This document shows positions 7,263 through 15,927 of a stretch of 64,000 nt of DNA, piece by piece. Every line of letters starts with the position of its first letter. Position 1 is the stretch's first letter. The notes beneath the pieces were generated by a model. It saw only the letters and a program-made list of their open reading frames with translations. It searched no databases and was not told the origin of the DNA. This stretch comes from Elusimicrobiota bacterium (GTDB lineage Bacteria; Elusimicrobiota; Elusimicrobia; UBA1565; UBA9628): the NCBI GenBank assembly GCA_016194705.1, contig JACQAZ010000044.1:1-64000 (forward strand). Direction: 5' to 3'. Both the position numbers and the translations under genes were made by a program.

Positions 7263-7748
7263 TCAGCTCAGCTTCTTGAGCTGCGCCTCGACCTCGTTGT
7301 AGTCGCGTTCCTTGGTGATGTCGGCCTCGACCTTGACCCAGGCGATCTTGCCTTCCTTATTAATGATCACGGTCGCGCGCTGGGAGACGTTGCCGCCCGC
7401 GTGGAACAAGCCGTAGTCCTTGGTCGTCTTGCGGTGCATGTCGGAGAGCAGGCGATGCTTGAGCGCCATCTGTTCCTTCCAGGCCTTGTGCGACCAGACC
7501 GAGTCGATCGAGACCGCGGCGACCTCGGCGAGCTTGGAAAAGCGCGAGAGGTCCTGCGTAAAGCACGAGTTCTCCTTCGTGCAGGTCGGCGACCAGTCGA
7601 GCGGGTAGAAAAAGAGCACGATGGGCTTCTTCCCCAGATAATCGGAGAGCTTGAAGTCCTTGTTGTCCTGGTCCTTCAGCGTGAAGTCCGGCGCGGGCGT
7701 GCCAACGGCGATCGGCGTCGTCTCGTTTTGCGCAACAGCGGTAGTCAT
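7263..7748 (-). CDS. Peroxiredoxin (AhpC/TSA family)
   Basis: This encodes 161 aa. The thioredoxin-fold core VGTPAPDFTLKDQDNKDFKL leads to FFYPLDWSPTCTKENSCF. The Cys in SPTC is the expected peroxidatic cysteine, with the Thr/Ser-Pro environment of the family. A second Cys six residues later is in a Bcp-like position and may resolve it. The enzyme reduces hydrogen or alkyl peroxides in the cytoplasm, using an unidentified reductant. It starts 11 bp after the mrp stop, so the two are probably one transcript, linking Fe-S assembly to peroxide defence. The ATG at 7748 has a GGGGGA run upstream. Confidence 0.9.
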   Translation of the reverse strand: MTTAVAQNETTPIAVGTPAPDFTLKDQDNKDFKLSDYLGKKPIVLFFYPLDWSPTCTKENSCFTQDLSRFSKLAEVAAVSIDSVWSHKAWKEQMALKHRLLSDMHRKTTKDYGLFHAGGNVSQRATVIINKEGKIAWVKVEADITKERDYNEVEAQLKKLS

Positions 7749-7759
7749 GTGTCTCCCCC

Positions 7760-8839
7760 TTAAGCTTTGACCATCTTGATTTCCAAAGGTTTGTGCGTCG
7801 CGTTGCGAATGCTGACCTGAGCCGCGACCTTTCGGGCCAGCTCTCGAAAGGCTTTCGCTGGCGCCGAGTCGGGCTGCGAGACGCTGATCGGCTTGCCGAC
7901 CTCGCCGGTCTCGCAGATATTGGGGTCCAAAGGAATTGATCCCAGAAACGGCATCCCGTTCTTGTCGGCGAGGTCCTTGGCGCCGCCGTGCGAGAAGATC
8001 TCGGAGGATTTCTTGCAGTGGGGGCAGACGAACTCGCCCATGTCCTCGATGACGCCCAAGAGGCCCACGTTTAGCTTCTTGAACATGGCCACCGCTTTGC
8101 GCACGTCGGAGACGGCCACCGACTGCGGCGTCGTGACGATCACAGCACCCGACAAAGGAACGCTCTGGCAGAGGCTGATCTGGACGTCGCCGGTGCCGGG
8201 CGGCAGGTCGACGACCAAATAATCGAGCTCGCCCCAGAGAACATCCTGAAGGAACTGCTTGATGGCGCCGTGCAGCATCGGCCCGCGCCAGATGACGGGC
8301 TGGTCGGGCTTCATCAGGAAGCCCATCGACATGACCTTGACGCCAAAGTTTGCGGGCGGCTCCATCTTGTTCTCGTGAGTGACGGTCGGCTCGAAGCCCG
8401 CCACACCCATCATCTGCGGCTGGTTGGGGCCATAGACGTCGGCGTCCATGAGGCCGACCTTCGCGCCCTCGAGCGCCAGCGAGACGGCGAGGTTGCAGGC
8501 GACCGTCGACTTGCCCACGCCGCCCTTGCCCGAGCCGACCGCGATGACGTTCTTGATGCCGGGGCCCAGCACGTTGCTGATCTGCGAATCGCGCTTGACG
8601 TTGGCCGTCATCTTGATCTTGACGTCCTTGACGCCCGGGACCTTCTTGACGGCCTCCTCGGCCTCGAGCTGCATGATTCCCTTGAGCGGACAGGCGGGCG
8701 TGGTGAGAACATAATCGAAAGCGACGACGCCGCCGTGGACCTCGAGGTTCTGAACCATGCCCAAGGAAACGATGTCCTTGTGGAGCTCGGGCTCCTGGCA
8801 GGTAGAGAGGGCCTTCAGGACTTCATCTTTGGTCGGCAT
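7760..8839 (-). CDS. mrp: Mrp/ApbC-type Fe-S cluster carrier ATPase
   Basis: This encodes 359 aa. Residues 1-90 are a MIP18/DUF59 domain, and the P-loop NTPase follows with the deviant Walker A GSGKGGVGKST at about 102-112, DADVYGPNQP, and VVDLPPGTGD. A CPHCKK motif near residue 270 is the CxxC that bridges a 4Fe-4S cluster between subunits. The family binds and delivers Fe-S clusters to apoproteins in the cytosol. A GGAGAAG ribosome site precedes the ATG. It is co-directional with the peroxiredoxin downstream. Confidence 0.93.
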   Translation of the reverse strand: MPTKDEVLKALSTCQEPELHKDIVSLGMVQNLEVHGGVVAFDYVLTTPACPLKGIMQLEAEEAVKKVPGVKDVKIKMTANVKRDSQISNVLGPGIKNVIAVGSGKGGVGKSTVACNLAVSLALEGAKVGLMDADVYGPNQPQMMGVAGFEPTVTHENKMEPPANFGVKVMSMGFLMKPDQPVIWRGPMLHGAIKQFLQDVLWGELDYLVVDLPPGTGDVQISLCQSVPLSGAVIVTTPQSVAVSDVRKAVAMFKKLNVGLLGVIEDMGEFVCPHCKKSSEIFSHGGAKDLADKNGMPFLGSIPLDPNICETGEVGKPISVSQPDSAPAKAFRELARKVAAQVSIRNATHKPLEIKMVKA

Positions 8840-8935
8840 GGGCTTCTCCTGCGGTCGACTTCATCATAGCAATTTATGAAAAACAAGCATACGTTCCGAG
8901 CGCGGTTTCTCGTCGAGACGGTGCCAGACATTAAG

Positions 8936-8953
8936 ACTCTTGCCGGCAAGAGT
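8936..8953. promoter_or_regulatory. 18-bp perfect palindrome upstream of mrp
   Basis: ACTCTTGCCGGCAAGAGT is a perfect inverted repeat with no loop, 97 bp upstream of mrp and 76 bp after glnN. A gapless palindrome looks more like an operator for a dimeric regulator than a terminator. The regulator is unknown. Confidence 0.4.
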
Positions 8954-8977
8954 TCGAGATTCCAGACCCACAAAGAA

Positions 8978-9011
8978 GACCCCCGCCCCTATTTCAATCG
9001 GGGCGGGGGTC
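8978..9011 (-). terminator. Rho-independent terminator of glnN
   Basis: A 12-bp stem (GACCCCCGCCCC/GGGGCGGGGGTC) with a loop of about 10 nt lies 18 bp past the glnN stop. On the minus strand it is followed by TTCTTTGT. Confidence 0.8.
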
Positions 9012-9028
9012 TCTCTAGTGGGCCGAGA

Positions 9029-11224
9029 CTAGATCAGAAACAGCATCTCCCGGTACTTCGGCAGCGGCCACTCCTTGGCCGGCACGAGGCCTTCGAGGCC
9101 GTCGACGGCGTTGCGGACGGCCTCAAAATGCGGCTTAACCTTGTGGCAGTAGGCCAAGGCCTTGGCTTCGGCTTCCTCGGTCTTCTCGGCGGCGGCCAAA
9201 GACTCGGCTAAAGCCGCGACGCCCTTGCGGGCCGAGTCGATCTTCGAGGAGACCTCGGAGAGCAGGTCGGTCTGGGTCTTGAGCGCGCCGTGCTTGGGCA
9301 GGAATTCCTTCAGGCCCCGCAGGGATTCCAGCAGCTCGTTCTGGTAGCGCACGCCGGCCGGCACGAAGATCGAGTTGACCATCTCGATGACGAGCTTGGC
9401 CTCGATGTCGATGTCCTTGGCGTACTTCTCGAGCTTGATGTGATGTCGCGAGTGGACCTCGGTCTTCGAGAGCACGGCGAGATTCTCGAACATCGCGACG
9501 GATTTCTTGTCGACCCATGCTTTGAGGGCTTCGGGGGTGGTCGTCACATTGGGCAGGCCGCGCTTCTTGGCCTCCGCCGCCCACTCGGCCGAGTAGTTGT
9601 TGCCCTCGAAGCAGACCGCCTTGCTTTCCTTGTAGAGCTTGCGCAGGACGTCGATGACCGCGTCCTTGAAGACTTTCTTGCTCTTGAGCTTGGCGTCGAT
9701 CTCCTTGCGCGTCTCGAGAAGCTGTTGGGCGACGATCGTGTTGAGCACCGTGATCGGCACGGCGTTGTTGAAGGACGAGCCCACGGCCCGGAACTCGAAC
9801 TTATTGCCCGTGAAGGCGAAGGGCGAGGTCCTGTTGCGGTCGGTGTTGTCACGAAGGATGGCGGGGATCTTGTCGATGCCGAAGTGCATCCACTCGGGCT
9901 CGGTGCCCTTGGTCGTGACGCCCTTCTCGAGGTCGTCGAGGACCTTGGTCAGCTGGGCTCCGAGGAACACCGACATGATGGCGGGGGGAGCCTCGTTGGC
10001 GCCCAGGCGATGGTCGTTGCCGGAGCTCGCGATAGAAGCGCGCAGCAGCAGGCTGTTGTCGTGCACGGCCTTGATGATCGACACCAGGAAGATCAGGAAC
10101 TGCAGGTTGTCGTGCGGGGTGTCGCCCGGGGTCAGCAGGTTCTTACCCGTGTCGGTGCCCAGCGCCCAGTTGTTGTGCTTGCCGGAGCCGTTGATGCCCG
10201 CGAAGGGCTTCTCATAAAGCAGGCAGGCGAGCTCATGGCGTGCCGCGACGCGCTTCATGAGGTCCATGACCAGCTGGTTGTGGTCGACGGCGACGTTGGC
10301 CTCCTCGAAGACGGGCGCGCACTCGAACTGGTTGGGCGCGACCTCGTTGTGGCGGGTCTTGATCGGAACGCCGAGCTTGTAGAGCTCGGTCTCGACGTCG
10401 GTCATGAAGGACATGATCCGGTCCTTGATGGCGCCGAAATAATGGTCCTCGAGCTGCTGGCCCTTGGGCGAGGGCGCGCCGAAGAGCGTGCGCTCGGCCA
10501 AGAGCAGATCGGGCCGCGCGTGGTAATACTTCTCGTCGATCAGGAAGTACTCCTGCTCGGCGCCCAAGGTCGAGAACACCTTGGTCGTGTCCGACTTGAA
10601 GTACTTGAGTATGCCCAGCGCGGCAGTATTCAAGGCCTCGATCGAGCGCAGGAGCGGCGTTTTGTTGTCGAGCGACTCTCCGGTGTAGGAGACGAAGATC
10701 GTCGGTATGCACAGGGTCGAGCCGCCGGGGTTCTCCATGATGAAGGCGGGGGACGTCGGGTCCCAGGCCGTGTAGCCGCGGGCCTCGAAGGTGGCGCGCA
10801 GTCCTCCGCTCGGGAAGGAGGACGCGTCGGGCTCGGCCTGGACGAGCTGCTTGCCCGAGAAGACCTCGATGACCTGGCCGTCGGTCGTGGGATCGATGAA
10901 GGAGTCATGCTTCTCGGCCGTGGTCCCGGTCATGGGCTGGAACCAGTGGCAGTAGTGGGTCGCGCCCTTCGAGATCGCCCAAGTTTTCATGGCAGAAGCG
11001 ACGGTGTTGGCCACGTCGAGGTTCAGGCGCTTGCCGTGCTCGATGGCGTCCTGAACCTTCTTGTAGGTCTCCTTGGGGAGGAGGAGCTTCATCGTCTCAG
11101 GTCCGAAGACGTTGCAGCCGAAATAGTCGGAGATCTTGGGCGTCTGCGCCTGGGGCATGCGGCCGTTGCCGGAGTGGTGCTTGCTAGACATTTCGTGGAT
11201 CGCTCCTTCTCGGTGATAGGGCAT
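9029..11224 (-). CDS. glnN: Glutamine synthetase type III
   Basis: This encodes 731 aa, the size of GSIII subunits (about 700-730) and unlike GSI or GSII. It has the family's GFDYW-free N-domain, [50 protein letters not shown] and [20 protein letters not shown] blocks, and the long C-terminal helical region of the type. It makes glutamine from glutamate, ammonia and ATP in the cytoplasm. The ATG at 11224 has GGAG at 7 nt spacing; an internal ATG at 11191 is the alternative. It has its own strong terminator and is monocistronic. Confidence 0.95.
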   Translation of the reverse strand: MPYHREGAIHEMSSKHHSGNGRMPQAQTPKISDYFGCNVFGPETMKLLLPKETYKKVQDAIEHGKRLNLDVANTVASAMKTWAISKGATHYCHWFQPMTGTTAEKHDSFIDPTTDGQVIEVFSGKQLVQAEPDASSFPSGGLRATFEARGYTAWDPTSPAFIMENPGGSTLCIPTIFVSYTGESLDNKTPLLRSIEALNTAALGILKYFKSDTTKVFSTLGAEQEYFLIDEKYYHARPDLLLAERTLFGAPSPKGQQLEDHYFGAIKDRIMSFMTDVETELYKLGVPIKTRHNEVAPNQFECAPVFEEANVAVDHNQLVMDLMKRVAARHELACLLYEKPFAGINGSGKHNNWALGTDTGKNLLTPGDTPHDNLQFLIFLVSIIKAVHDNSLLLRASIASSGNDHRLGANEAPPAIMSVFLGAQLTKVLDDLEKGVTTKGTEPEWMHFGIDKIPAILRDNTDRNRTSPFAFTGNKFEFRAVGSSFNNAVPITVLNTIVAQQLLETRKEIDAKLKSKKVFKDAVIDVLRKLYKESKAVCFEGNNYSAEWAAEAKKRGLPNVTTTPEALKAWVDKKSVAMFENLAVLSKTEVHSRHHIKLEKYAKDIDIEAKLVIEMVNSIFVPAGVRYQNELLESLRGLKEFLPKHGALKTQTDLLSEVSSKIDSARKGVAALAESLAAAEKTEEAEAKALAYCHKVKPHFEAVRNAVDGLEGLVPAKEWPLPKYREMLFLI

Positions 11225-11402
11225 TGTCTCTCTCCATGATCAGAGGGTTTCGGGTTTGGGGCCCGCCGGACAGCCCCATGATACAGATTTTGGAAGCGCC
11301 ATGTCCAGGGCTCCGCCGTCGGAGAATCCGGCTATGAATTCACAAAAAAGAAATATAAAATCGGCGGAGTCTGATAAGCTTTAGCGCCAAAGGAGACCGC
11401 CA

Positions 11403-12143
11403 ATGACGAAACCACCTCACCCGTATCGCGCTCGGGCCATCTGCATGGCCGTGCTGGGCGGCCTCGTCGCCACCGCCGCCTGGGCAGGCAGCAAGAAGAA
11501 GGCCAAGCCCGCCGAGGACGCTCAGGCCGCGGAGGACTCCGGGGGCGCGGACAAAAGCCGCTTCGAGGCCTACCTGAAGGACCGCCTCTCGAAGATTCAG
11601 GACGCCCACAAGATGCGCATGGACTTCTTCGACAAGGAAAAGACCTCGTGGGATAATTTTTGGACGCGCATACGCGACGAGCGCCGCAAGTTCGAGATTC
11701 GCATCACGCGCCAGACCCTCGATCTCTTCGAGTCGCTGGCCTCGCTCGATCCCAAGGACCACGCGGCGACCGTTTCCAATTTCGAGAAGCTCCAGAACGA
11801 TCTCATCAAGTCCTTCGAGCAGCAGCAGAAGCAGAAGATGCAGGAATTCTTCTCCGACCGCGAGTCCCGCTGGAAGGAGTTCGCCGGCGAGCAGGAAAAA
11901 GAGCGCTCCGAGTTCGTGGCCGACGCCGAAGCCGGCTGGAAGGAGAACAAGGCCAGCATCCGCGAGAGCGGCGGCAGGGCTCCAGCGCGATCCTCGGCCA
12001 AGCCGAGGAAGTCCTCCAAGCCTTCGGCGAAGGCCGCCCCCAAGGCCGAGGAGGAGACCTCCGAGGACGCTCCGGAAGAGGACGCCCCCCCGCCGCCAAA
12101 GAAGAAGTCCTCGAGCAAGTCCTCCGAAGACGTCTGGCATTGA
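11403..12143 (+). CDS. Exported coiled-coil protein
   Basis: This encodes 246 aa with a signal peptide ending ...LVATAAWAG. Long charged helices (about 50-190) predict an antiparallel or parallel coiled coil, and the C-terminal tail (about 195-240) is Lys/Ser/Pro/Glu-rich and disordered, ending DVWH. AAAGGAG lies 7 nt before the ATG. It resembles periplasmic OmpH/Skp-like chaperones only in general shape. The function is unknown. Confidence 0.65.
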   Translation: MTKPPHPYRARAICMAVLGGLVATAAWAGSKKKAKPAEDAQAAEDSGGADKSRFEAYLKDRLSKIQDAHKMRMDFFDKEKTSWDNFWTRIRDERRKFEIRITRQTLDLFESLASLDPKDHAATVSNFEKLQNDLIKSFEQQQKQKMQEFFSDRESRWKEFAGEQEKERSEFVADAEAGWKENKASIRESGGRAPARSSAKPRKSSKPSAKAAPKAEEETSEDAPEEDAPPPPKKKSSSKSSEDVWH

Positions 12144-12169
12144 ATTTTCCCGTCGGAGGCGCTATAATA
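12141..12169 (+). promoter_or_regulatory. Promoter of the first A-type carrier gene
   Basis: TTGAAT, a 17-nt spacer and TATAAT end 25 nt before the ATG at 12195. A GAGGAG ribosome-binding site lies in that leader, so this is a conventional leadered promoter, in contrast to the leaderless class elsewhere in the window. Confidence 0.65.
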
Positions 12170-12194
12170 TAGCGTCGTCCGTCGAGAGGAGCCC

Positions 12195-12518
12195 ATGCTG
12201 ACTTTGACCCCCAAGGCCGTCGAGAAAATACAGTCGTTCCTGCAGACCGAGGAGACCGCCAAGGGCAAGTCCTTGCGCGTGATGCTCAAGCCCTCGGGCT
12301 GCGCGGGCTACGAGTATTCGCTCGGCTTCGACAACAAGCGCGACGGCGACACCGTAGTCAGCCAGTCGGGCCTGGACGTCCTGCTCGATACCAACAGCGC
12401 CCAGCTCCTCGAAAACGCGATCATCGACTACGGCGAGGACGCGATGAGTTCCGGCTTCAAGATCAGCAACCCGCTCGAGAAAGGCTCCTGCGGCTGCGGG
12501 AAATCAAAGAAGTTCTAA
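12195..12518 (+). CDS. A-type Fe-S carrier (IscA/ErpA/HesB family)
   Basis: This encodes 107 aa. The HesB fold shows LKPSGCAGYEYSLGFD and a C-terminal GSCGCGKSKKF, giving the three conserved cysteines (one internal, then CxC) that hold the cluster. It delivers or assembles 2Fe-2S/4Fe-4S clusters in the cytoplasm. A paralogue follows 57 bp downstream on the same strand. It has a good promoter and ribosome site. No isc or suf operon genes are adjacent, so its specific target is unknown. Confidence 0.9.
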   Translation: MLTLTPKAVEKIQSFLQTEETAKGKSLRVMLKPSGCAGYEYSLGFDNKRDGDTVVSQSGLDVLLDTNSAQLLENAIIDYGEDAMSSGFKISNPLEKGSCGCGKSKKF

Positions 12519-12575
12519 CCGGTAACCGGTGCCAGGCTTTCACCCTTTTCACTCTTTGACCTGCGGGTACTTCAG

Positions 12576-12899
12576 ATGATCACTCTCACCGAAAACGCCG
12601 CCAAGAAGGTCCAGGCCCTGGCCAAGGCTCAGGGCAAGAAAGAGCCCATCCTGCGCGTCAAGGTCGGCGCGGGCGGCTGCTCGGGCATGAGCTACGAGTT
12701 CCTAATCGAGGACGCGGTCAAGCCCGACGACATCGTCTTCCAGGGCAAGGGCGCCAAGGCGGTCGTGGACCCGCGCTCGGATTTCTTCGTGGGCGGCTCG
12801 GAAGTGGATTTCTACGAGACCTTGATGGAGTCGAAGTTCAAGATCCAGAATCCACTGGCCAAGAGCTCCTGCTCCTGCGGGACCTCGTTCAACGTCTAA
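12576..12899 (+). CDS. A-type Fe-S carrier, second paralogue
   Basis: This encodes 107 aa in the same family as the preceding gene: VGAGGCSGMSYEFLIED and C-terminal KSSCSCGTSFNV supply the cysteine triad. The two proteins differ clearly outside the motifs, so this is an old duplication rather than a recent one. Its stop overlaps the stop of the convergent TPR-kinase gene by 4 bp. No clear promoter is seen in the 57-bp gap, so it may be co-transcribed with the first copy. Confidence 0.9.
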   Translation: MITLTENAAKKVQALAKAQGKKEPILRVKVGAGGCSGMSYEFLIEDAVKPDDIVFQGKGAKAVVDPRSDFFVGGSEVDFYETLMESKFKIQNPLAKSSCSCGTSFNV

Positions 12900-15028
12900 G
12901 CCAGGGCCTTCCGGAACCCCGCCAGGAACTCGGCACCGCTGTGAAAGCGGTTCTTCCGGTCGGCCGTCAAAGCCCTCGAAAAGAATGCGTCGATGCCGGG
13001 CGCGCCTTTGACGAAGCTTGCGGCGGGCGCGAAGCGCCCGTCGAGCTTGTCCTGCTGGATTCCCTGCCCCTCGAAGGGAAGGCGGCCGGCGAGCATCTGG
13101 TAGGCCGAGATCCCCAAGGCGTAGAGGTCCGACTCGGGGCTGACCTCGCCGAAGACCAGCTCGGGCGACATGTAGGCCGGCGTGCCGATGACCATCTCGG
13201 TCAGCGTGACTCCCTTGCCGCCCTTCATGCGCCGCGCGATGCCGAAGTCCATGATCTTGACCTTGCCGTTCTCGAGCATCACGTTGGCGGGCTTGAGGTC
13301 GCGGTGGATGATCTTGAGCTTGTGGGCGTAGTCCAGGGCCGAGCAGATCGGCGCGAGGAAGCCCAGCGCCTCCGACGGCGAGAGGCGCCCGCGAGCCTCG
13401 AGGAAGTCCTGCAAGGTCTCGCCGGCGACCATCTCGAAGACGCAGTAGATCTCGCCGGCGTCCTCGAAGGCGTTGTGGATGACCACGATGTTGTCGTGGC
13501 GCAGGGAGGCCACGGTCTTGGCTTCCTTTAATAAGCGCTCAGCCTCTTGGGTTTGGTCCCTGAGGCCGTCGGTCAGCTTCTTGATCGCCACCGGCCTCTC
13601 GAGCCGCGTGTCCCAGGCCTCGTAGACGACTCCCATCCCCCCGCGGCCGAGCTCGCGCACGATGCGGAACTGGCCGGCCAAGAGCCGCCCTTCGGCCGGA
13701 CCCGCGGCGGCGATCGGCCTGGCCGCGCGCTTGACGAACATCTTCAAGAGCGAGGCTCCGACAACGAGCAGGGAGAGCAACACCACGGCCACGGGAAGCA
13801 CCCAGCGCTGCAGAAAGCTCCCTTGCGGCGGCCCCACGGGCGCTACGGCCGGATTTCCCTGCCCGCGGCGCGCGAGTGCCTCGGTGTAAAAATGCTCGAA
13901 GCCGGGGTCGAGCTCGGCCGCGTTCTTGATGTCGCTGAGGTACTCGTCGTTGCCCTCGTTGAGCTTCTCGCGCGCGAGGCCCTTCTGCAGCCAGGCGAAG
14001 GGGTCCTTGGGGTTGTCCTCGACGGCCTTGGCGGCGTCATCGAGCGCCTTCTGCGGCTTGCCGGTCTCGTTGTAGGCCGCGGCGCGAAGCCCCAGCAAAG
14101 AAGACGAGCCCGGCTTGAGCTTGAGGCCGGCCTCAGCGTCCTTGATCACCTGATCGTAATTCTTGAGCATGAGGCCCGCGAACGCCCGCTGCATGTAGGC
14201 CTTGGGATTGTCGGGCAGCTTCTCGATGGCCTTGCTCGCCTCGTCGTACATCCTTTGGTAGTCGCCGAGCTTGAGGTCGGTCTCGGCTTCCTTCGTGTGC
14301 GCGACCGTCGAGTCGAAGCCCTGCGGACGGTTCACGACGGGCTTGCGGACCTGGTCGATGAGGCCTTGAATCTCTGGAGACGGCGGCTTGCCCGGAAGGC
14401 TCTTCATTTGGCCGAAGCTGCGGCCGCGCGTGAGCAGCTCGATCTGACGCGCCGCCTCGTCGTCGGGGTTGATCTTGAGCGCGCGTTTTGCGTCCTCGTT
14501 GGCCTTCGCGTAGTCGCCCGAGGCCGCGTAGGAGACGGCGCGGACCTTCAGCGTTTCTTTCAACAGGTTCGGGTCGGCGCCCGGCGCCTGCGCGAGCTCG
14601 ACGGCCTTCTCGGCGCGCGCGAGCGCGGTCTTGCTGTCGCCGAGCTGGCTTGCGGCGATCGAGGTGACCGCCGCGAGGCTCGCCTTGTCGGGGTTGTCGG
14701 CGGCCGTTCCGCCGGCCAGGACCGAGGCGTAGGTCTCGTCGGCGAAGGCCTTGGTCTGCGCGGCCTGCTCGTCGTATTTCTTGACGAGGTCGGGCGACGA
14801 TTTCAATCCAAGCTGGCTGGAGAGCTCCCTGGTCTTCTGGATATCCGCGGAAATTTTTCTAGCTTTGTGCAAAGACGATCCGTTTAGGAATTGAGAAAAG
14901 CCGTCGGAGCTCGGCGCCGATGGGGGCTCGGATGACCTCTTCGTGTTTGCAGCAACGGACAGGCCCCCGCCCAGTAATAGACAGGAGACCATCAAGATCT
15001 CACCTGCACGCATGCCGGGCGCGTTCAT
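12896..15028 (-). CDS. Membrane TPR receptor Ser/Thr protein kinase
   Basis: This encodes 710 aa. An N-terminal hydrophobic signal/anchor is followed by TPR-like repeats (about 90-390), one transmembrane helix (about 404-432, VLPVAVVLLSLLVVGASLL) and a Hanks-type kinase domain at the C-terminus (about 453-710). The kinase shows ELGRGGMGVVYEA (P-loop), VAIKKL (Lys), IIHRDLKPANVM (catalytic loop), MDFGIARR (DFG) and GTPAYMSPE. If the signal peptide is cleaved, the TPR part faces the periplasm and the kinase faces the cytoplasm. This order (sensor first, kinase last) is the reverse of common PknB-type receptors. The substrate is unknown. Confidence 0.88.
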   Translation of the reverse strand: MNAPGMRAGEILMVSCLLLGGGLSVAANTKRSSEPPSAPSSDGFSQFLNGSSLHKARKISADIQKTRELSSQLGLKSSPDLVKKYDEQAAQTKAFADETYASVLAGGTAADNPDKASLAAVTSIAASQLGDSKTALARAEKAVELAQAPGADPNLLKETLKVRAVSYAASGDYAKANEDAKRALKINPDDEAARQIELLTRGRSFGQMKSLPGKPPSPEIQGLIDQVRKPVVNRPQGFDSTVAHTKEAETDLKLGDYQRMYDEASKAIEKLPDNPKAYMQRAFAGLMLKNYDQVIKDAEAGLKLKPGSSSLLGLRAAAYNETGKPQKALDDAAKAVEDNPKDPFAWLQKGLAREKLNEGNDEYLSDIKNAAELDPGFEHFYTEALARRGQGNPAVAPVGPPQGSFLQRWVLPVAVVLLSLLVVGASLLKMFVKRAARPIAAAGPAEGRLLAGQFRIVRELGRGGMGVVYEAWDTRLERPVAIKKLTDGLRDQTQEAERLLKEAKTVASLRHDNIVVIHNAFEDAGEIYCVFEMVAGETLQDFLEARGRLSPSEALGFLAPICSALDYAHKLKIIHRDLKPANVMLENGKVKIMDFGIARRMKGGKGVTLTEMVIGTPAYMSPELVFGEVSPESDLYALGISAYQMLAGRLPFEGQGIQQDKLDGRFAPAASFVKGAPGIDAFFSRALTADRKNRFHSGAEFLAGFRKALA

Positions 15029-15067
15029 CGTGTGCTAAAATGAGTATAACAAAGTCCCGGAGGCCCA

Positions 15068-15691
15068 TTGTATTCCCTCATCTTTTCCGTCGTTCTCCCG
15101 CTGCTCGCGACCGTTCCCGCGCAAACTGCCGCAGCCGGCGACTCAAGACCCCAGAAATCTCGGCCACAGCCGGCAAAGCACGCCAGCCTCGCCCAGTTCG
15201 TCGAAATGGTGATGACGAAGGGTCGCGACTGGACTCTCTTCGCGGATAGGCGCGGTCCCCTTTTGGGTTTTTCCGAGGAGGGGGCGCCATCCAAGGCTCT
15301 GGCCGAGAATGACCGCGAAGTCAAGATGGCTCATATGTGCAACATCATCTTCGATGAAAAGAGTTCGACCAAAAAACCCGTCTGCCTGGTGCTCCAGACG
15401 ACCGCGAACTATTCAAACCAGAGGAAGATTCAGGAATGGTATTTCCGATTCAATCTTGAGGGAGCGTTGGAAAAAGCGATCTTGGCGGTCGGAGATACCG
15501 ACGATGAAGGGAAAGGCGTCGAAGGCTCCGCGGTCGACTCTGAAAAAGACATCAAGGACCCCGAGGTCAGGAAGCGGGCGGACCAGGAACTCAAATACTG
15601 GCTCAAAAATGCCGCCAGCGTAGCGAAGAAAGTCTCCGCTCCCAAACCCACCGAAGCGTCGGCCAAGACCGGTCCAGACCAAAACAAGTAG
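15068..15691 (+). CDS. Exported hypothetical protein
   Basis: This encodes 207 aa with signal peptide MYSLIFSVVLPLLATVPAQTAAAG. It starts at a TTG (15068) with GGAGG 5 nt upstream. The mature protein has a mixed alpha/beta segment (WTLFADRRGPLLGFSEEG; WYFRFNLEGALEKAILAVGD) and a Lys/Pro-rich tail. It is divergent from the TPR-kinase with overlapping -10 elements around 15037-15052. The family is not recognised. Confidence 0.6.
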   Translation: MYSLIFSVVLPLLATVPAQTAAAGDSRPQKSRPQPAKHASLAQFVEMVMTKGRDWTLFADRRGPLLGFSEEGAPSKALAENDREVKMAHMCNIIFDEKSSTKKPVCLVLQTTANYSNQRKIQEWYFRFNLEGALEKAILAVGDTDDEGKGVEGSAVDSEKDIKDPEVRKRADQELKYWLKNAASVAKKVSAPKPTEASAKTGPDQNK

Positions 15692-15701
15692 CGGACTCCC
15701 C

Positions 15702-15908
15702 GTGCTCCTTCACATCGCCGCCCTCTTCGCCTGCCCCGTCGGCATTGTGCTCGGCTTGTTCCTGACCTTCGGGGCTCCGCTAATGGTCATGTCGGAGGAG
15801 CAGTGGAACGGCTTTGGCAAGGTCGTCGCTAACCTCCTGACCATGGCCATCTGCGTGGGCCTGGGCCAGCTGTGCTTCATGCTCTTCGACTGGGGTACCC
15901 GGCACTAG
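15702..15908 (+). CDS. Small inner-membrane protein
   Basis: This encodes 68 aa with two transmembrane helices (about 4-28 and 43-64). It starts at GTG 10 bp after the preceding stop and is probably co-transcribed with it. The function is unknown. Confidence 0.5.
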   Translation: MLLHIAALFACPVGIVLGLFLTFGAPLMVMSEEQWNGFGKVVANLLTMAICVGLGQLCFMLFDWGTRH

Positions 15909-15927
15909 GCGGGCGACAGGGCGCCCT

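Noticed and set aside
9290..11239. A 649-codon open frame on the plus strand opposite glnN
   Set aside because: It is the mirror of glnN codon use: high GC leaves the complement open. It has no domain, no ribosome site and Arg/Gly-rich composition.
13547..14887. A long plus-strand frame opposite the TPR-kinase
   Set aside because: The minus-strand protein has signal, TPR, TM and kinase motifs throughout, and this frame has none.
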